A stretch of 40,064 nucleotides of DNA from Rhizobiaceae bacterium (lineage in GTDB: Bacteria > Pseudomonadota > Alphaproteobacteria > Rhizobiales > Rhizobiaceae), in NCBI GenBank assembly GCA_019635715.1, contig JAHBYY010000040.1:1-40064 (forward strand), given 5' to 3'. The position numbers and the translations under genes are program-made. This document shows positions 7,764 to 16,561 of the stretch, one piece after another. The first letter of the stretch is position 1, and every line of letters begins with the position of its first letter. The notes under the pieces are model-generated. The model had not been told where the DNA came from. It saw nothing but the letters and a program-made list of their open reading frames with translations, and did not search any database.

Positions 7764-8534
7764 ATGGCGCAAGCGAAGTCCCACGAAGCCCTGGTCGGCG
7801 AACAGTTCGGCAGCCAGGCCGGCGCCTACCTGACCAGCACCGTCCACGCCACCGGCGCGGACCTCGCGGCCCTGGCCGCGCTGGTCGCCGGCCGGCGCGG
7901 CGCACGGGTTCTCGACCTCGGCTGCGGCGCCGGCCATGTCAGCTTCGCCGTCGCGCCGCATGCCGAACAGGTCACCGCCTACGACCTGTCGGGCGACATG
8001 CTCGCCGTCGTCGGCGAGAGTGCCGCCGCGCGGGGCCTGGCCAACGTCGTGACGCGGCAGGGCGTGGCGGAGGCGCTGCCCTTCGCCGATGCCAGCTTCG
8101 ACTTCGTCCTCAGCCGCTACAGCGCACATCACTGGCAGGACGTCGGCGCGGCCCTGCGCGAAACGAAGCGGGTGTTGAAGCCGGGCGGCGTGGCGGCCAT
8201 CGTCGATGTGATATCGCCGGGCGTTCCTCTGTTCGACACATGGCTGCAGGCGCTGGAACTGCTGCGCGACCCGTCGCATGTCCGCGACTACGGCCGCGCC
8301 GAATGGGAAGCCGCCATTGCGCAGGCCGGCCTGGCGGTCGAGGCGGCCGATACGCATCGCATCCGGCTCGAATTCGGCCCCTGGGTCGAGCGGATGCGCA
8401 CGCCGGCCGTCCAGGTCGAAGCGATCCGCGCCCTTCAGTCGGCCATGTCGGAAGGCGTGCGGCGGCATTTCGAGGTCGACGAGGCGGGTAGCTTCAGCCT
8501 GTCGGTGGCGACCTTCCGCGCGGTCAGGCCGTAG
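7764..8534 (+). CDS. class I SAM-dependent methyltransferase
   Basis: A protein of 256 residues. Motif I (VLDLGCGAGHVSF, residues ~47-59) binds S-adenosylmethionine. It is followed by the acidic strand-2 motif (VTAYDLSGDML), then EALPFADASFDFVLSRYSAHHW and the post-motif LRETKRVLKPGG. This is the UbiE/methyltransferase-11 pattern. The C-terminal ~90 residues (FDTWLQALELLRDPSHVRDY) resemble the substrate cap of small-molecule methyltransferases; the substrate is not evident. ATG 7764 follows GGAGGAAA at good spacing. It is divergent from, and probably controlled by, the MmyB-type regulator, and convergent with purN with a 26-base gap. Confidence 0.88.
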   Translation: MAQAKSHEALVGEQFGSQAGAYLTSTVHATGADLAALAALVAGRRGARVLDLGCGAGHVSFAVAPHAEQVTAYDLSGDMLAVVGESAAARGLANVVTRQGVAEALPFADASFDFVLSRYSAHHWQDVGAALRETKRVLKPGGVAAIVDVISPGVPLFDTWLQALELLRDPSHVRDYGRAEWEAAIAQAGLAVEAADTHRIRLEFGPWVERMRTPAVQVEAIRALQSAMSEGVRRHFEVDEAGSFSLSVATFRAVRP

Positions 8535-8560
8535 CCGCGCCGACCTCCCTTGGGCCCGTC

Positions 8561-9271
8561 CTACGGCGTGAAGCGGGCCAGCGCCTCGACGTCGACCTCG
8601 GCCGAATGCGGCGCCAGCGAGAACAGCCGCGCTTCCGGCGAAACGAACGGCGATGCCGACCGGAAGATGGCCTTGCCGTCCTTCATGCCGACGCCGCCCT
8701 GCGCCAGAAGCTCCAGAGCGAGAGGATAGAGCTTGTGCTCGGCCTTGAGCACGCGCTGCGCCAGCACCTCTTCCGTGTCGTCCGGCAGCACCGGCACCGC
8801 CGCTTGTGCGATGATCGGGCCCGAATCCATTTCGGGAGTGACGAAATGCACCGTGCAGCCATGGAGCCGCACACCCGATTCAAGGGCGAGCCTGTGGGTG
8901 TCGAGGCCCTTGAAGAGCGGCAGCAGGGCAGGGTGGATGTTGATCATCCGGCCTGCCCATTCGGTGACCAGGCGGGGCGTCAGCAGGCGCATGTAGCCGG
9001 CAAGGCAGACGATCTCGCCGCCGAAGCCGTGGATCGTCGCGTCGATCGCCTGGTCGTGTGCGTCCTTGCTGCCGAAGCTGCGCCGCTCCAGCGCCTTGAC
9101 CGGAATTCCCTTCGACGCCGCATGGGTCAGCCCGGCGGCATCCGCCTTGTCGGAAATGACGCCGACGATCTCGGCCGGGTAGTCCTTCTCGGCGGCGGCG
9201 TCGATCAGCGCGGCCATGTTGGAGCCGCGCCCGGAGATCAGGATGACGACGCGCTTTGCAGTCCGGCTCAT
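8561..9271 (-). CDS. purN: phosphoribosylglycinamide formyltransferase
   Basis: A protein of 236 residues, the cytosolic enzyme that transfers a formyl group from 10-formyl-tetrahydrofolate to GAR, the third step of purine synthesis. The phosphate-binding start [17 protein letters not shown], the catalytic Asn-His section [18 protein letters not shown], and [19 protein letters not shown] with the catalytic Asp are all present. The ATG at 9271 overlaps the purM stop by 4 bases (ATGA), which indicates translational coupling. An upstream extension of the frame lies inside purM and is not used. The last ~20 residues ([18 protein letters not shown]) are a short tail beyond the usual core. Confidence 0.96.
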   Translation of the reverse strand: MSRTAKRVVILISGRGSNMAALIDAAAEKDYPAEIVGVISDKADAAGLTHAASKGIPVKALERRSFGSKDAHDQAIDATIHGFGGEIVCLAGYMRLLTPRLVTEWAGRMINIHPALLPLFKGLDTHRLALESGVRLHGCTVHFVTPEMDSGPIIAQAAVPVLPDDTEEVLAQRVLKAEHKLYPLALELLAQGGVGMKDGKAIFRSASPFVSPEARLFSLAPHSAEVDVEALARFTP

Positions 9272-10332
9272 AGCGAAAGCATCCCTCGATAGATCACCCC
9301 GGCGTCGCGCCGCGGCACGATCCGGCCGATCGTCGTGACGGTTTCGCCGGCCTCCTGCAGGACGGCCGCGACCTGGGCCGCCTGGCCGGCGGCGACCACG
9401 GCGACCATGCCGATGCCGCAGTTGAAGGTTCGCATCATCTCTTCCGGCCGGATCCCGCCGGTCCTGGCCAGCCATGAGAACACCGGCGGGACGTCGATCG
9501 CCCCGAGATCGAGCTCGGCGGAAAAATCCTTCGACAGGACGCGCGGGATGTTGTCCGGGAATCCACCGCCGGTGATGTGGGCGAGCGCCTTGATGCCATG
9601 CGTGCCGCGCACCGCCTTGAGCAGCGGCTTGACGTAGATGCGCGTCGGCTCGAGCAGGGCCTCGGCCAGCGTCTGGCCGTCGGAGAACGGCGCCGGATCG
9701 CCCCAGCCGAGGCCGGAGAGTTCGACGGTTCTGCGCACCAGCGAGTAGCCGTTGGAATGGACGCCTGACGACGCCAGCCCGAGCAGGATATCGCCCTCGA
9801 CGATGTCGTCGGTCGGCAGCAATTGCCCGCGCTCGGCCGCGCCGACCGCGAAGCCGGCGAGGTCGTAGTCGTTGCCGTGGTACATGCCGGGCATCTCGGC
9901 GGTCTCACCGCCGATCAGCGCGCAGCCGGCCATCCGGCAGCCATTGGCGATGCCGCCGACGATCGCCACGCCCTGTTCGGGATCGAGCTTGCCGGTGGCG
10001 AAATAGTCGAGGAACAGCAGCGGTTCCGCACCCTGCACGACCAGGTCGTTGACGCACATGGCGACGAGGTCGATGCCGATCGTGTCATGCTTGCCGGCCA
10101 GGATGGCGATCTTCAGCTTGGTGCCGACGCCGTCGTTCGCCGCGACCAGGATAGGATCGGAAAAGCCGGCCGCCTTGAGGTCGAACAGGCCGCCGAAACC
10201 GCCGATCTCGCCATCCGCACCGGATCTGCGCGTCGACCGCACGAGGGGCTTGATGCGCTCCACCATCTCGTTGCCGGCGTCGATGTCGACACCCGCCTGC
10301 GCGTAGGTGAGCCCGTTCTTCTGCCCGCTCAT
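9268..10332 (-). CDS. purM: phosphoribosylformylglycinamidine cyclo-ligase (AIR synthetase)
   Basis: A protein of 354 residues that closes the imidazole ring of purines, converting FGAM to AIR with ATP. Typical sections: the N-terminal start with [32 protein letters not shown], the conserved [25 protein letters not shown] region, [42 protein letters not shown] and [10 protein letters not shown], all cited in part. The length is normal. It is the first gene of a purM-purN operon and is divergent from the phosphatidyltransferase gene, with 156 bases between starts. That gap contains a 17-base palindrome (CCGTCCGGGCCGGACGG) near 10410. Confidence 0.97.
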   Translation of the reverse strand: MSGQKNGLTYAQAGVDIDAGNEMVERIKPLVRSTRRSGADGEIGGFGGLFDLKAAGFSDPILVAANDGVGTKLKIAILAGKHDTIGIDLVAMCVNDLVVQGAEPLLFLDYFATGKLDPEQGVAIVGGIANGCRMAGCALIGGETAEMPGMYHGNDYDLAGFAVGAAERGQLLPTDDIVEGDILLGLASSGVHSNGYSLVRRTVELSGLGWGDPAPFSDGQTLAEALLEPTRIYVKPLLKAVRGTHGIKALAHITGGGFPDNIPRVLSKDFSAELDLGAIDVPPVFSWLARTGGIRPEEMMRTFNCGIGMVAVVAAGQAAQVAAVLQEAGETVTTIGRIVPRRDAGVIYRGMLSL

Positions 10333-10488
10333 CGACCTGTTCCGTATGTATCGTCAGCGCCCGGCTCTTCGCACGATCGCCGCCGCGTCGCAAGCTTGGC
10401 CGGTCCGCCGTCCGGGCCGGACGGGCTTGCCATTGCCCAGTTTGATGGCCATTTTTCAGGACGACCGCGCCTCAGGATACGGCCCAGC

Positions 10489-11040
10489 GTGACGATTCCC
10501 AACATCATCACAGTCATGCGATTCCTGCTCGTGCCGGGCGTCATCTACGCGCTGCTGCTCGGCGAGATGCAATGGGCGTTCACCGGCTTCCTGATCGCCG
10601 GCATATCGGACGGCGTCGACGGCTACATCGCCCGGCGCTTCGACCAGGCGAGCAAGCTCGGCGCCTATCTCGATCCGATCGCCGACAAGCTGCTGCTGGT
10701 CAGCGTCTTCATCGTGCTCGGCGTCATGCAGCACCTGCCTCTCTGGCTGGTGGTGCTGGCCGTCTCGCGCGACGCGCTGATCGTCGTCGCCGTGATGGTC
10801 TCGTCGGTCATGGCGCACCCTGTGACGGTCAGGCCGCTCATGGTGTCGAAGGTCAACACGGCCGTGCAGATCGGGCTGGCGGTGGTCATCCTCGCGGAAC
10901 TGGCGTTTTCGCGCGATTTCGGATGGCTCGACGATGGCCTGGTCTATCTGTGCGGGGCCTTGACCGTCGCTTCGGCCGCGGCCTATCTCCTTGCCTGGCT
11001 GAGGCACATGAACGGTTATGGCGAAGACACGACAGCATAG
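10489..11040 (+). CDS. CDP-alcohol phosphatidyltransferase family protein
   Basis: An integral membrane protein of 183 residues with about five hydrophobic segments. It transfers a phosphatidyl group from CDP-diacylglycerol to an alcohol. The catalytic motif DG-x2-AR-x8-G-x3-D-x3-D is visible as D-G-Y-I-A-R-R-F then LGAYLDPIADK (residues ~40-65). PgsA (phosphatidylglycerophosphate synthase) and cardiolipin-synthase-type members share this motif, so the alcohol acceptor is not certain. The start is taken as GTG 10489 (VTIPNIITVMRF), which gives the normal family N-terminus; a longer frame runs antisense into purM. The 3' end overlaps the next gene by 23 bases. Confidence 0.87.
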   Translation: MTIPNIITVMRFLLVPGVIYALLLGEMQWAFTGFLIAGISDGVDGYIARRFDQASKLGAYLDPIADKLLLVSVFIVLGVMQHLPLWLVVLAVSRDALIVVAVMVSSVMAHPVTVRPLMVSKVNTAVQIGLAVVILAELAFSRDFGWLDDGLVYLCGALTVASAAAYLLAWLRHMNGYGEDTTA

Positions 11041-12190
11041 CGCGGAAATCGCCGTCGAGGAGGCGCCGGCCGCCGTGTTCCGCCGGCAGATCCGCTTCTG
11101 GATCATCGTCGGGCTGGTGCTGATCGGCCTGCTCTATCTGTTCAGCGATATATTGCTGCCGTTCGTCGCCGGCATGGTGCTGGCCTATTTCCTCGACCCG
11201 GTGGCCGACTGGTTCGAGCGGCGCGGCTTCTCCCGCCTGATGTCGACGGTCACCATCCTCGTCGCGTTCATCGTCGTCTTTTCGGTCGCGCTCGTTGTTC
11301 TCATTCCGCTGCTCGCCTCGCAGCTTTCGGACTTCGCGGCGAAGCTGCCGGAATATGTCGGCCAGTTGCAGTCGCTGATCACCAGCCTCGATCCCGAATG
11401 GATCGAGCGGCGCTTCGGCGTCGACGCGAAGGATCTTCGCGAGGGGCTCAATTCGCTGCTGTCTTCCGGCGTCGGTTTCCTGACGACCGTCTTCAAGTCG
11501 ATCTGGAGTTCGGGGGTCGCGCTGTTCAGCCTGGCGAGCCTGTTCGTGGTGACGCCGGTGGTTGCGTTCTACATGCTGCTCGACTGGGACCGCATGGTCG
11601 CCAAGGTCGATAGCTGGGTGCCGCGCGACCACCTCCACACGGTGCGGCAACTGGCGACGGCCATCAACGCGTCGACCGCCGGCTTCGTGCGCGGGCAGGG
11701 CACGCTCTGCCTGGTTCTCGGCATCATGTACGCCATCGGTCTGACGCTGACGGGGCTGAATTTCGCGATCCTCATCGGCCTGTTCGCCGGACTGATCAGC
11801 TTCATTCCCTATGTCGGCTCGCTCGTCGGCCTGGTGCTGGCGCTCGGTGTCGCCTTCGTCCAGTTCTGGCCGGACTGGATCATGGTGGCTCTGGTTGCCG
11901 CGGTCTTCTTCGTCGGCCAGTTCATCGAGGGCAACATCCTGCAGCCGCGTCTGGTCGGCAAGAGCGTCGGGCTGCACCCGGTCTGGCTGATGTTCGCGCT
12001 GTTCGCCTTCGGTGCGCTGTTCGGCTTCGTCGGGCTGCTGATCGCGGTGCCGGCGTCGGCGGCGATCGGCGTGCTCGTGCGCTTCGGCATCGACCGCTAT
12101 CTGTCGTCGCCGCTCTACATCGGTCACGCCCTGCCCGGCCACGAGGACGACGACAAGGCCAGGATCACCATCGACAACATGGATTCATGA
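11018..12190 (+). CDS. AI-2E family transporter (PerM-like permease)
   Basis: A protein of 390 residues with about eight hydrophobic segments. Two lie at ~28-75, one at ~80-105, then a soluble section at ~110-160 (KLPEYVGQLQSLITSLDP), and the rest from ~165 to 350. The conserved FAGLISFIPYVGSLVGLV and EGNILQPRLVGKSVGLHP segments are signatures of the AI-2E/PerM permease family. Despite the family name, transport of AI-2 is proven for few members, so the substrate is left open. The gene overlaps the upstream phosphatidyltransferase gene by 23 bases and hdaA by 4, so the three form one operon. Confidence 0.9.
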   Translation: MAKTRQHSAEIAVEEAPAAVFRRQIRFWIIVGLVLIGLLYLFSDILLPFVAGMVLAYFLDPVADWFERRGFSRLMSTVTILVAFIVVFSVALVVLIPLLASQLSDFAAKLPEYVGQLQSLITSLDPEWIERRFGVDAKDLREGLNSLLSSGVGFLTTVFKSIWSSGVALFSLASLFVVTPVVAFYMLLDWDRMVAKVDSWVPRDHLHTVRQLATAINASTAGFVRGQGTLCLVLGIMYAIGLTLTGLNFAILIGLFAGLISFIPYVGSLVGLVLALGVAFVQFWPDWIMVALVAAVFFVGQFIEGNILQPRLVGKSVGLHPVWLMFALFAFGALFGFVGLLIAVPASAAIGVLVRFGIDRYLSSPLYIGHALPGHEDDDKARITIDNMDS

Positions 12191-12894
12191 GCCGCGCCCG
12201 CCCCGAAGCGCCGCGCCAACTGCCGCTCGACCTCGGACATGTCTCGGGCACGGCGCGCGACGATCTGCTCGTCTCGGATGCCAACCGGGAGGCGGTGACG
12301 CTGATCGAGTGCTGGCCGGACTGGCCGTCGCCGGTCGTCGTGCTGGCCGGCCCGCCGGGCTCCGGAAAGTCGCATCTCGCCGCGATCTGGCGCCAGGCTG
12401 CCGGCGCCCTGGAGATTGCGCCCGGCAGCCGGCAGGCCCTCCCGCAGGAGGCAAGGTCGGTGCTTGTGGAAGACGCTGACCGCCCCGGTCTCGACGAAAC
12501 GGCGCTGTTCCATTGCATCAATGCGTTGCGCGGCTCCGGCGGTCACCTCTTGCTGACGGCGCGGCAGTTCCCCTCGGCGTGGCCGGTGCGACTGCCGGAC
12601 CTGCGCTCGCGGCTGAAGGCGGCCACCGTTGTCGAGATCGGCGAGCCTGACGACCGGCTGCTTGCCGGGGTCCTCACCAAGCTGTTCTCGGACCGTCAGG
12701 TGCAGGTCGACGCCAGCGTCGTGCAGTATCTGGTGCGCCGCATCGAGCGCTCGCTGTCTTCGGCGATGGCGGTCGTCGCTGCGCTGGACCGCGTGGCGCT
12801 GGAACGCCAGGTGCGCATCTCGCGGACTCTCGCCTCGGAGATCGTCGAACAGGCCGGCCGGAGCCGGTCCGGCTGGACGGACGAGCCGGACTGA
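12187..12894 (+). CDS. hdaA: DnaA-homologous replication regulator HdaA
   Basis: A protein of 235 residues related to the AAA+ module of DnaA but without its DNA-binding domain. Residues 11-16 read QLPLDL, which fits the clamp-binding motif that lets Hda proteins bind the DNA polymerase sliding clamp. The Walker A motif GPPGSGKS lies at 55-62. Later sections (RLPDLRSRLKAATVVEIGEP and RRIERSLSSAMAVVAALDR) correspond to sensor and lid regions. By family knowledge it stimulates hydrolysis of DnaA-bound ATP after initiation. It starts inside the permease stop (ATGA overlap). In many relatives ppk follows hdaA; here an iol gene follows instead. Confidence 0.88.
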   Translation: MSRARPEAPRQLPLDLGHVSGTARDDLLVSDANREAVTLIECWPDWPSPVVVLAGPPGSGKSHLAAIWRQAAGALEIAPGSRQALPQEARSVLVEDADRPGLDETALFHCINALRGSGGHLLLTARQFPSAWPVRLPDLRSRLKAATVVEIGEPDDRLLAGVLTKLFSDRQVQVDASVVQYLVRRIERSLSSAMAVVAALDRVALERQVRISRTLASEIVEQAGRSRSGWTDEPD

Positions 12895-13147
12895 GCCGAC
12901 ACCCGGCCGCACGGCCGCGGAGACGATGCCTGTCCGGGGTCGGCCCGGCATCATGGCGCTGCACGATCGACCTCTTCGCGCACAACCGCTTTGCGAAACT
13001 TGGCAGTTGCGGGCGGCTGGCGCCGGCGCTATCGACGGTCGACGCGCGACGGGAGGCGACGCGTCCGGGCCGGCCCGAGCGGGCGCCTGCACTGCCGGAC
13101 CGGCAGGAACCTCCATGGACAGTTGCACCGGCTCACGGGGAACCCTC

Positions 13148-14137
13148 ATGACAGTTCGTTTTGGCCTGCTCGGCGCGGGCCGCATCGGCAAGGTACACGC
13201 CAAGGCGGTCGGCTCGAACCGCGGCGCGACGCTGGTCGCCGTCGCCGACGCCTTCGAGAAGGCGGCGAAGGACCTCGCCGAGGCCTATGGCTGCGCCGTG
13301 CGCACCATCGACGAGATCGAGAAATCCTCCGACATCGACGCGGTGGTGATCTGCACCCCGACCGACACCCACGCCGACCTGATCGAGCGGTTCTCGCGCG
13401 CCGGCAAGGCGGTGTTCTGCGAGAAGCCGATCCATCTCGACGCCGAGCGCGTCCGCAAGTGCCTCGCCGTGGTCGAGGAGACCGGCGGCACCCTGATGGT
13501 CGGCTTCAACCGCCGCTTCGATCCGCATTTCGCCGCCGTGCGCAAGGCGATCGACGACGGCGCCATCGGCAAGGTCGAGCAGGTGGTGATCACCTCGCGC
13601 GATCCCGGCCCGCCGCCGGCCGAATACATCACCCGCTCCGGCGGCATCTTCCGCGACATGACCATCCACGATTTCGACATCGCCCGCTTCCTGCTCGGCG
13701 AGGAGCCGGTCTCGGTCCAGGCGACAGGCTCGGTCCTGGTCGATCCCGAGATCGGCAGGCTCGGCGATTTCGACAGCGTCAGCGTCATCCTGGCGACCGC
13801 CAGCGGCAAGCAGGCCGTCATCACCAATTCGCGGCGCGCCACCTACGGCTACGACCAGCGCATCGAGGTGCATGGGTCCGAGGGCATGGTGGCGGCCGAG
13901 AACCAGCGCCCCGTTTCGATCGAGATCGCCGGCGCCAAGGGCTATACCCGTCCGCCGCTGCACGACTTCTTCATGACGCGCTACACCGAAGCCTACGCCA
14001 ACGAGATCGCCACCTTCATCGAGGCGATCGGCAAGGGTACGAAGCCGACCCCGAGCGGCAAGGACGGGCTGCTGGCCTTGTTGCTCGCCGATGCGGCGGT
14101 GAAGTCGGCGGCCGAGGGCGTGACGGTCAAGGTGTGA
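13148..14137 (+). CDS. iolG: myo-inositol 2-dehydrogenase
   Basis: A protein of 329 residues of the Gfo/Idh/MocA family. The Rossmann motif GLLGAGRIGKVHAKAV (residues ~5-20) binds NAD. CEKPIHLD carries the conserved EKP lysine, and the pair D-M-T-I-H-D-F-D-I-A contains the conserved Asp and His of the inositol dehydrogenase active site. It oxidises myo-inositol to scyllo-inosose, the first step of inositol catabolism. ATG 13148 opens the domain correctly. A 253-base gap without visible genes separates it from hdaA. The GC-rich repeat at 14170-14280 lies after its stop. The annotation iolG/idhA is supported by the adjacent iol genes. Confidence 0.92.
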   Translation: MTVRFGLLGAGRIGKVHAKAVGSNRGATLVAVADAFEKAAKDLAEAYGCAVRTIDEIEKSSDIDAVVICTPTDTHADLIERFSRAGKAVFCEKPIHLDAERVRKCLAVVEETGGTLMVGFNRRFDPHFAAVRKAIDDGAIGKVEQVVITSRDPGPPPAEYITRSGGIFRDMTIHDFDIARFLLGEEPVSVQATGSVLVDPEIGRLGDFDSVSVILATASGKQAVITNSRRATYGYDQRIEVHGSEGMVAAENQRPVSIEIAGAKGYTRPPLHDFFMTRYTEAYANEIATFIEAIGKGTKPTPSGKDGLLALLLADAAVKSAAEGVTVKV

Positions 14138-14169
14138 GGGAGCGCGCCTGAGGCGTTGCGGCCGGCTGT

Positions 14170-14280
14170 CTTCTCCCCGTCCTTCACGGGGAGAAGTGCC
14201 CGGCAGGGCGATGAGGGGCAGCGCCGGCGCCTCGGAGTGCCCCTCACCCTTACCCTCTCCCCGTGGAGAACGGGGAGAGG
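14170..14280. repeat. palindromic intergenic repeat with two hairpins
   Basis: Hairpin 1 is CTTCTCCCCGT (14170-14180) with ACGGGGAGAAG (14186-14196). Hairpin 2 is CCTCTCCCCGT (14254-14264) with ACGGGGAGAGG (14270-14280). Between them TGAGGGGCA and TGCCCCTCA form a third pairing. The element sits between the convergent iolG and the Gfo/Idh gene and resembles the one at 20380-20547. It is probably a dispersed genomic repeat that may also end transcripts. Confidence 0.75.
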
Positions 14281-14386
14281 GGGGTGTCGGCGTCGGCTCT
14301 TTCCGCCAACCCCATGCCTGGTGCCGTAGCTACGTGTGCGAGATGTCCAACAGGGCAGAAGGCCGAACCGCGAAGCGATTTGCCAT

Positions 14387-15502
14387 CTACCGAACATCCG
14401 TCCACGCCGACTTCGCGAACGAATCCGCCATGGCGTGGACCGTGCGCTCGATCTCAACGCCTTCCTCGAAGTCGATGACGTTCGCAGGCTGTCCGTCGAG
14501 TGCCGCGATCAGTTCGCGGCATTCGATGGTCTTCAGGTCGTTGAAGCCCAGCCCGTGGCCGGGCGCCGGGATGTAGCGGTCGTAGGGCGGGTGGCCGGGG
14601 CCGATCAGGATGGTGCGGAAACCCTGCTCGGTCGGCCGGTCCGAGGTGACATAGAGCTGGATCTCGTTGAAACGCTCCTGGTCGAAGACGATCGAACCGG
14701 TCGAGCCGAAGATCTGGATCTGGATGCGGCCCTTGCGCCCCCAGGCCGAGCGATTGACCAGCAGCGTGCCGGCGATGCCGTTCTCCAGGTGGAACAGCGA
14801 ACTCGCCACGTCGTAGGTCTCGACGGCGCGCCGGCCGCCGCCCGGCAGGGCACGGTCGGCGAACGGTTTCGTCATGTCGGTGATGACGCGGGCGACGCGG
14901 CCGAACATCTTGGTGATCAGCGACAGCGGATGCACGGCGAAATCGTCGAGCGCGCCGTAGCCTGACGCCGCCTCGTGCTTCCAGAAGAACGGGCCGTCCG
15001 GTCCGGCCATGAAATCCTCGTCCATCTCGATGCGCAGATGGATGATGTCGCCGATCGCCTGCTCGTCGAGCAGCTTGCGGATGTGGCGGAAGGCAGGGCT
15101 CTGGATGTAGTTGTAGCCGAGGATCGCCGCCTTGCCGGAGCGCCGCGCCGCCGCGCGCATCGAATCGGCCTCGGCCAGCGTCGGCGCCATCGGCTTTTCG
15201 CACCAGACATGCTTGCCCGCTTCGAGCGCGGCGATCGCCATCTCCGGATGGAACTGGTTGGGCGTGGTTATCGAGACGATGTCGACCTCCGGATCGCCGA
15301 TCACCGCGCGCCAGTCGCCCGACGCCTTCGCGAAGCCGAATTCGCGCCCGCGCCGCGCCGCCAGATCGGCGCTCGCCTCGCCGAGATGCACCAGCCGGAT
15401 GTCCGGAACGTCGCCGAACACGGTACCGACTGCATTCCAGGCCAGCGCATGGCACTTGCCCATGAATCCCGTTCCGATCAGTCCCACGCCGATTGTCTTC
15501 AC
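14387..15502 (-). CDS. Gfo/Idh/MocA family oxidoreductase, probably an inositol-isomer dehydrogenase
   Basis: A protein of 371 residues. The N-terminal NAD-binding motif is GLIGTGFMGKCHALAW (residues ~8-23). CEKPMAPTLAEAD holds the conserved Lys, and DDFAVHPLSLI carries the conserved Asp/His pair. It is longer than the adjacent IolG and clearly different in sequence, so it is a second enzyme rather than a duplicate. From its place next to iolR, in divergent orientation, it may act on scyllo-inositol or another inositol isomer, as IolX/IolW-type enzymes do. The exact substrate is not shown. A palindrome in the 104-base divergent region probably controls both genes. Confidence 0.85.
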   Translation of the reverse strand: MKTIGVGLIGTGFMGKCHALAWNAVGTVFGDVPDIRLVHLGEASADLAARRGREFGFAKASGDWRAVIGDPEVDIVSITTPNQFHPEMAIAALEAGKHVWCEKPMAPTLAEADSMRAAARRSGKAAILGYNYIQSPAFRHIRKLLDEQAIGDIIHLRIEMDEDFMAGPDGPFFWKHEAASGYGALDDFAVHPLSLITKMFGRVARVITDMTKPFADRALPGGGRRAVETYDVASSLFHLENGIAGTLLVNRSAWGRKGRIQIQIFGSTGSIVFDQERFNEIQLYVTSDRPTEQGFRTILIGPGHPPYDRYIPAPGHGLGFNDLKTIECRELIAALDGQPANVIDFEEGVEIERTVHAMADSFAKSAWTDVR

Positions 15503-15552
15503 GCCCGATCTCCTGTCCAGATCGGATTGAATAATCCAACGTGACTTGAAAT

Positions 15553-15566
15553 GAAACGGACGTTTC
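15553..15566. promoter_or_regulatory. candidate IolR operator (iolR promoter region)
   Basis: GAAACG (15553-15558) and CGTTTC (15561-15566) form a perfect dyad with a 2-base centre; read as GAAA-N6-TTTC it is close to the GGAA-N6-TTCC form that I recall for the RpiR-type IolR of Sinorhizobium. It lies between the divergent starts of the Gfo/Idh gene and iolR, as expected for autoregulation. Confidence 0.6.
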
Positions 15567-15606
15567 GTCTATTTTGAGAATTGCGATGGATGGCGGATGA
15601 TCACAG

Positions 15607-16476
15607 GTGGATGACCGGGTGGACGGACAGGGATTCGATACGCCCTCGGATTTCGATGCGCTGAAGCGGCTTGTCGTCGAGCGCCGCGACACCTTGCCGA
15701 AGCGGATCGCGCAGGCCGCCGCCTATATGCTCGACCATCCCGACGAGGTGGCGTTCGGCACAGCGGCCAGCCTGTCCGCCTCCGCCGGCGTCCAGCCGTC
15801 GACGCTGATCCGGCTCGCGCAACTGTTCGGCTTCGACGGGTTCACCAGCCTCCAGGCGCTTTTCCGCCACAGGATGCGCGGCCGCAACGGATCCTACGAG
15901 GAGCGACTGAGCGGCCTGCGCGGCGAGGGCGGCGAACGGGCGGGAAACGCGGCGGTGCTTCAGGGTTTCCTGGCGGCATCGGGCAAATCGCTGGATTCCC
16001 TCGAACAATCGCTCGATCCGGCGCAGATCGACCGCGCCGTCGAGATGCTGGCGCGCGCCGAGACCATCTATCTGCTGGCGCGCCGCCGCTCCTATCCGGT
16101 GGCGAACTATCTGGCCTACGCGCTTTCCAAGCTTCAGGTGCGCAACCAGATCGTCGACTCTTCCGCCGGCCTGAGCGCCGAGACGATCTCCTTCGCGACG
16201 CCGCGCGACGCGCTGCTGGCGGTCAGCTTCTCGCCCTACACGCCGCAGACCATCGAGGAGGCAAGGCTGGCGGCCGCCAACGGCACGCCGGTCGTCGCCA
16301 TCACCGACAGCGCCTTTTCTCCGCTGGCCCAGGTCGCCGATGTCTGGTTCGAGGTGGCGGAGGCGGATTTCGGCGGCTTCCGCTCGCTGGCCGCCACCAT
16401 GGCGCTGGCGCTGACGCTGGCGGTCGGCCTCGCCGAGGCGCGTCGGCGGCGGCCGTCCCTGTCAGGAAAAGAATAA
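15607..16476 (+). CDS. iolR: RpiR-family transcriptional regulator of inositol catabolism
   Basis: A protein of 289 residues. The N-terminal ~80 residues are an RpiR helix-turn-helix domain (LPKRIAQAAAYMLDHPDEV, FGTAASLSASAGVQPSTLIRLAQLFGFDG, cited in part). Residues ~120-260 form a SIS sugar-phosphate-binding domain (AETIYLLARRRSYPVANYLAYAL; LLAVSFSPYT; VVAITDSAFSPLAQVADVWF). In rhizobia the RpiR-type IolR represses the iol genes and is released by a pathway intermediate. The start is GTG 15607; a second GTG 12 bases later is possible. It is flanked by palindromes at 15553-15566 and 16478-16504, both candidate operators. Confidence 0.9.
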   Translation: MDDRVDGQGFDTPSDFDALKRLVVERRDTLPKRIAQAAAYMLDHPDEVAFGTAASLSASAGVQPSTLIRLAQLFGFDGFTSLQALFRHRMRGRNGSYEERLSGLRGEGGERAGNAAVLQGFLAASGKSLDSLEQSLDPAQIDRAVEMLARAETIYLLARRRSYPVANYLAYALSKLQVRNQIVDSSAGLSAETISFATPRDALLAVSFSPYTPQTIEEARLAAANGTPVVAITDSAFSPLAQVADVWFEVAEADFGGFRSLAATMALALTLAVGLAEARRRRPSLSGKE

Positions 16477-16477
16477 A

Positions 16478-16504
16478 AATTCCATTCTGAGATGAAATGG
16501 AATT
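16478..16504. promoter_or_regulatory. 9-bp-arm palindrome upstream of iolC, candidate IolR operator
   Basis: AATTCCATT (16478-16486) and AATGGAATT (16496-16504) are exact reverse complements with a 9-base spacer. It starts 2 bases after the iolR stop and lies 58 bases before the iolC start, in an AT-rich patch that stands out from the GC-rich surroundings. The TTCC/GGAA halves recall the core of rhizobial IolR sites but with a different arrangement. It could instead end the iolR transcript. Confidence 0.55.
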
Positions 16505-16561
16505 GATGCGTCGGCGACGGAATGCTAAACGGCATGGCGCCACCCTGCTGAGGAGGATCGG

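Noticed and set aside
12895-13147. A possible small gene or RNA between hdaA and iolG
   Set aside because: No ribosome-binding site with a plausible frame and no stable symmetric structure were found.
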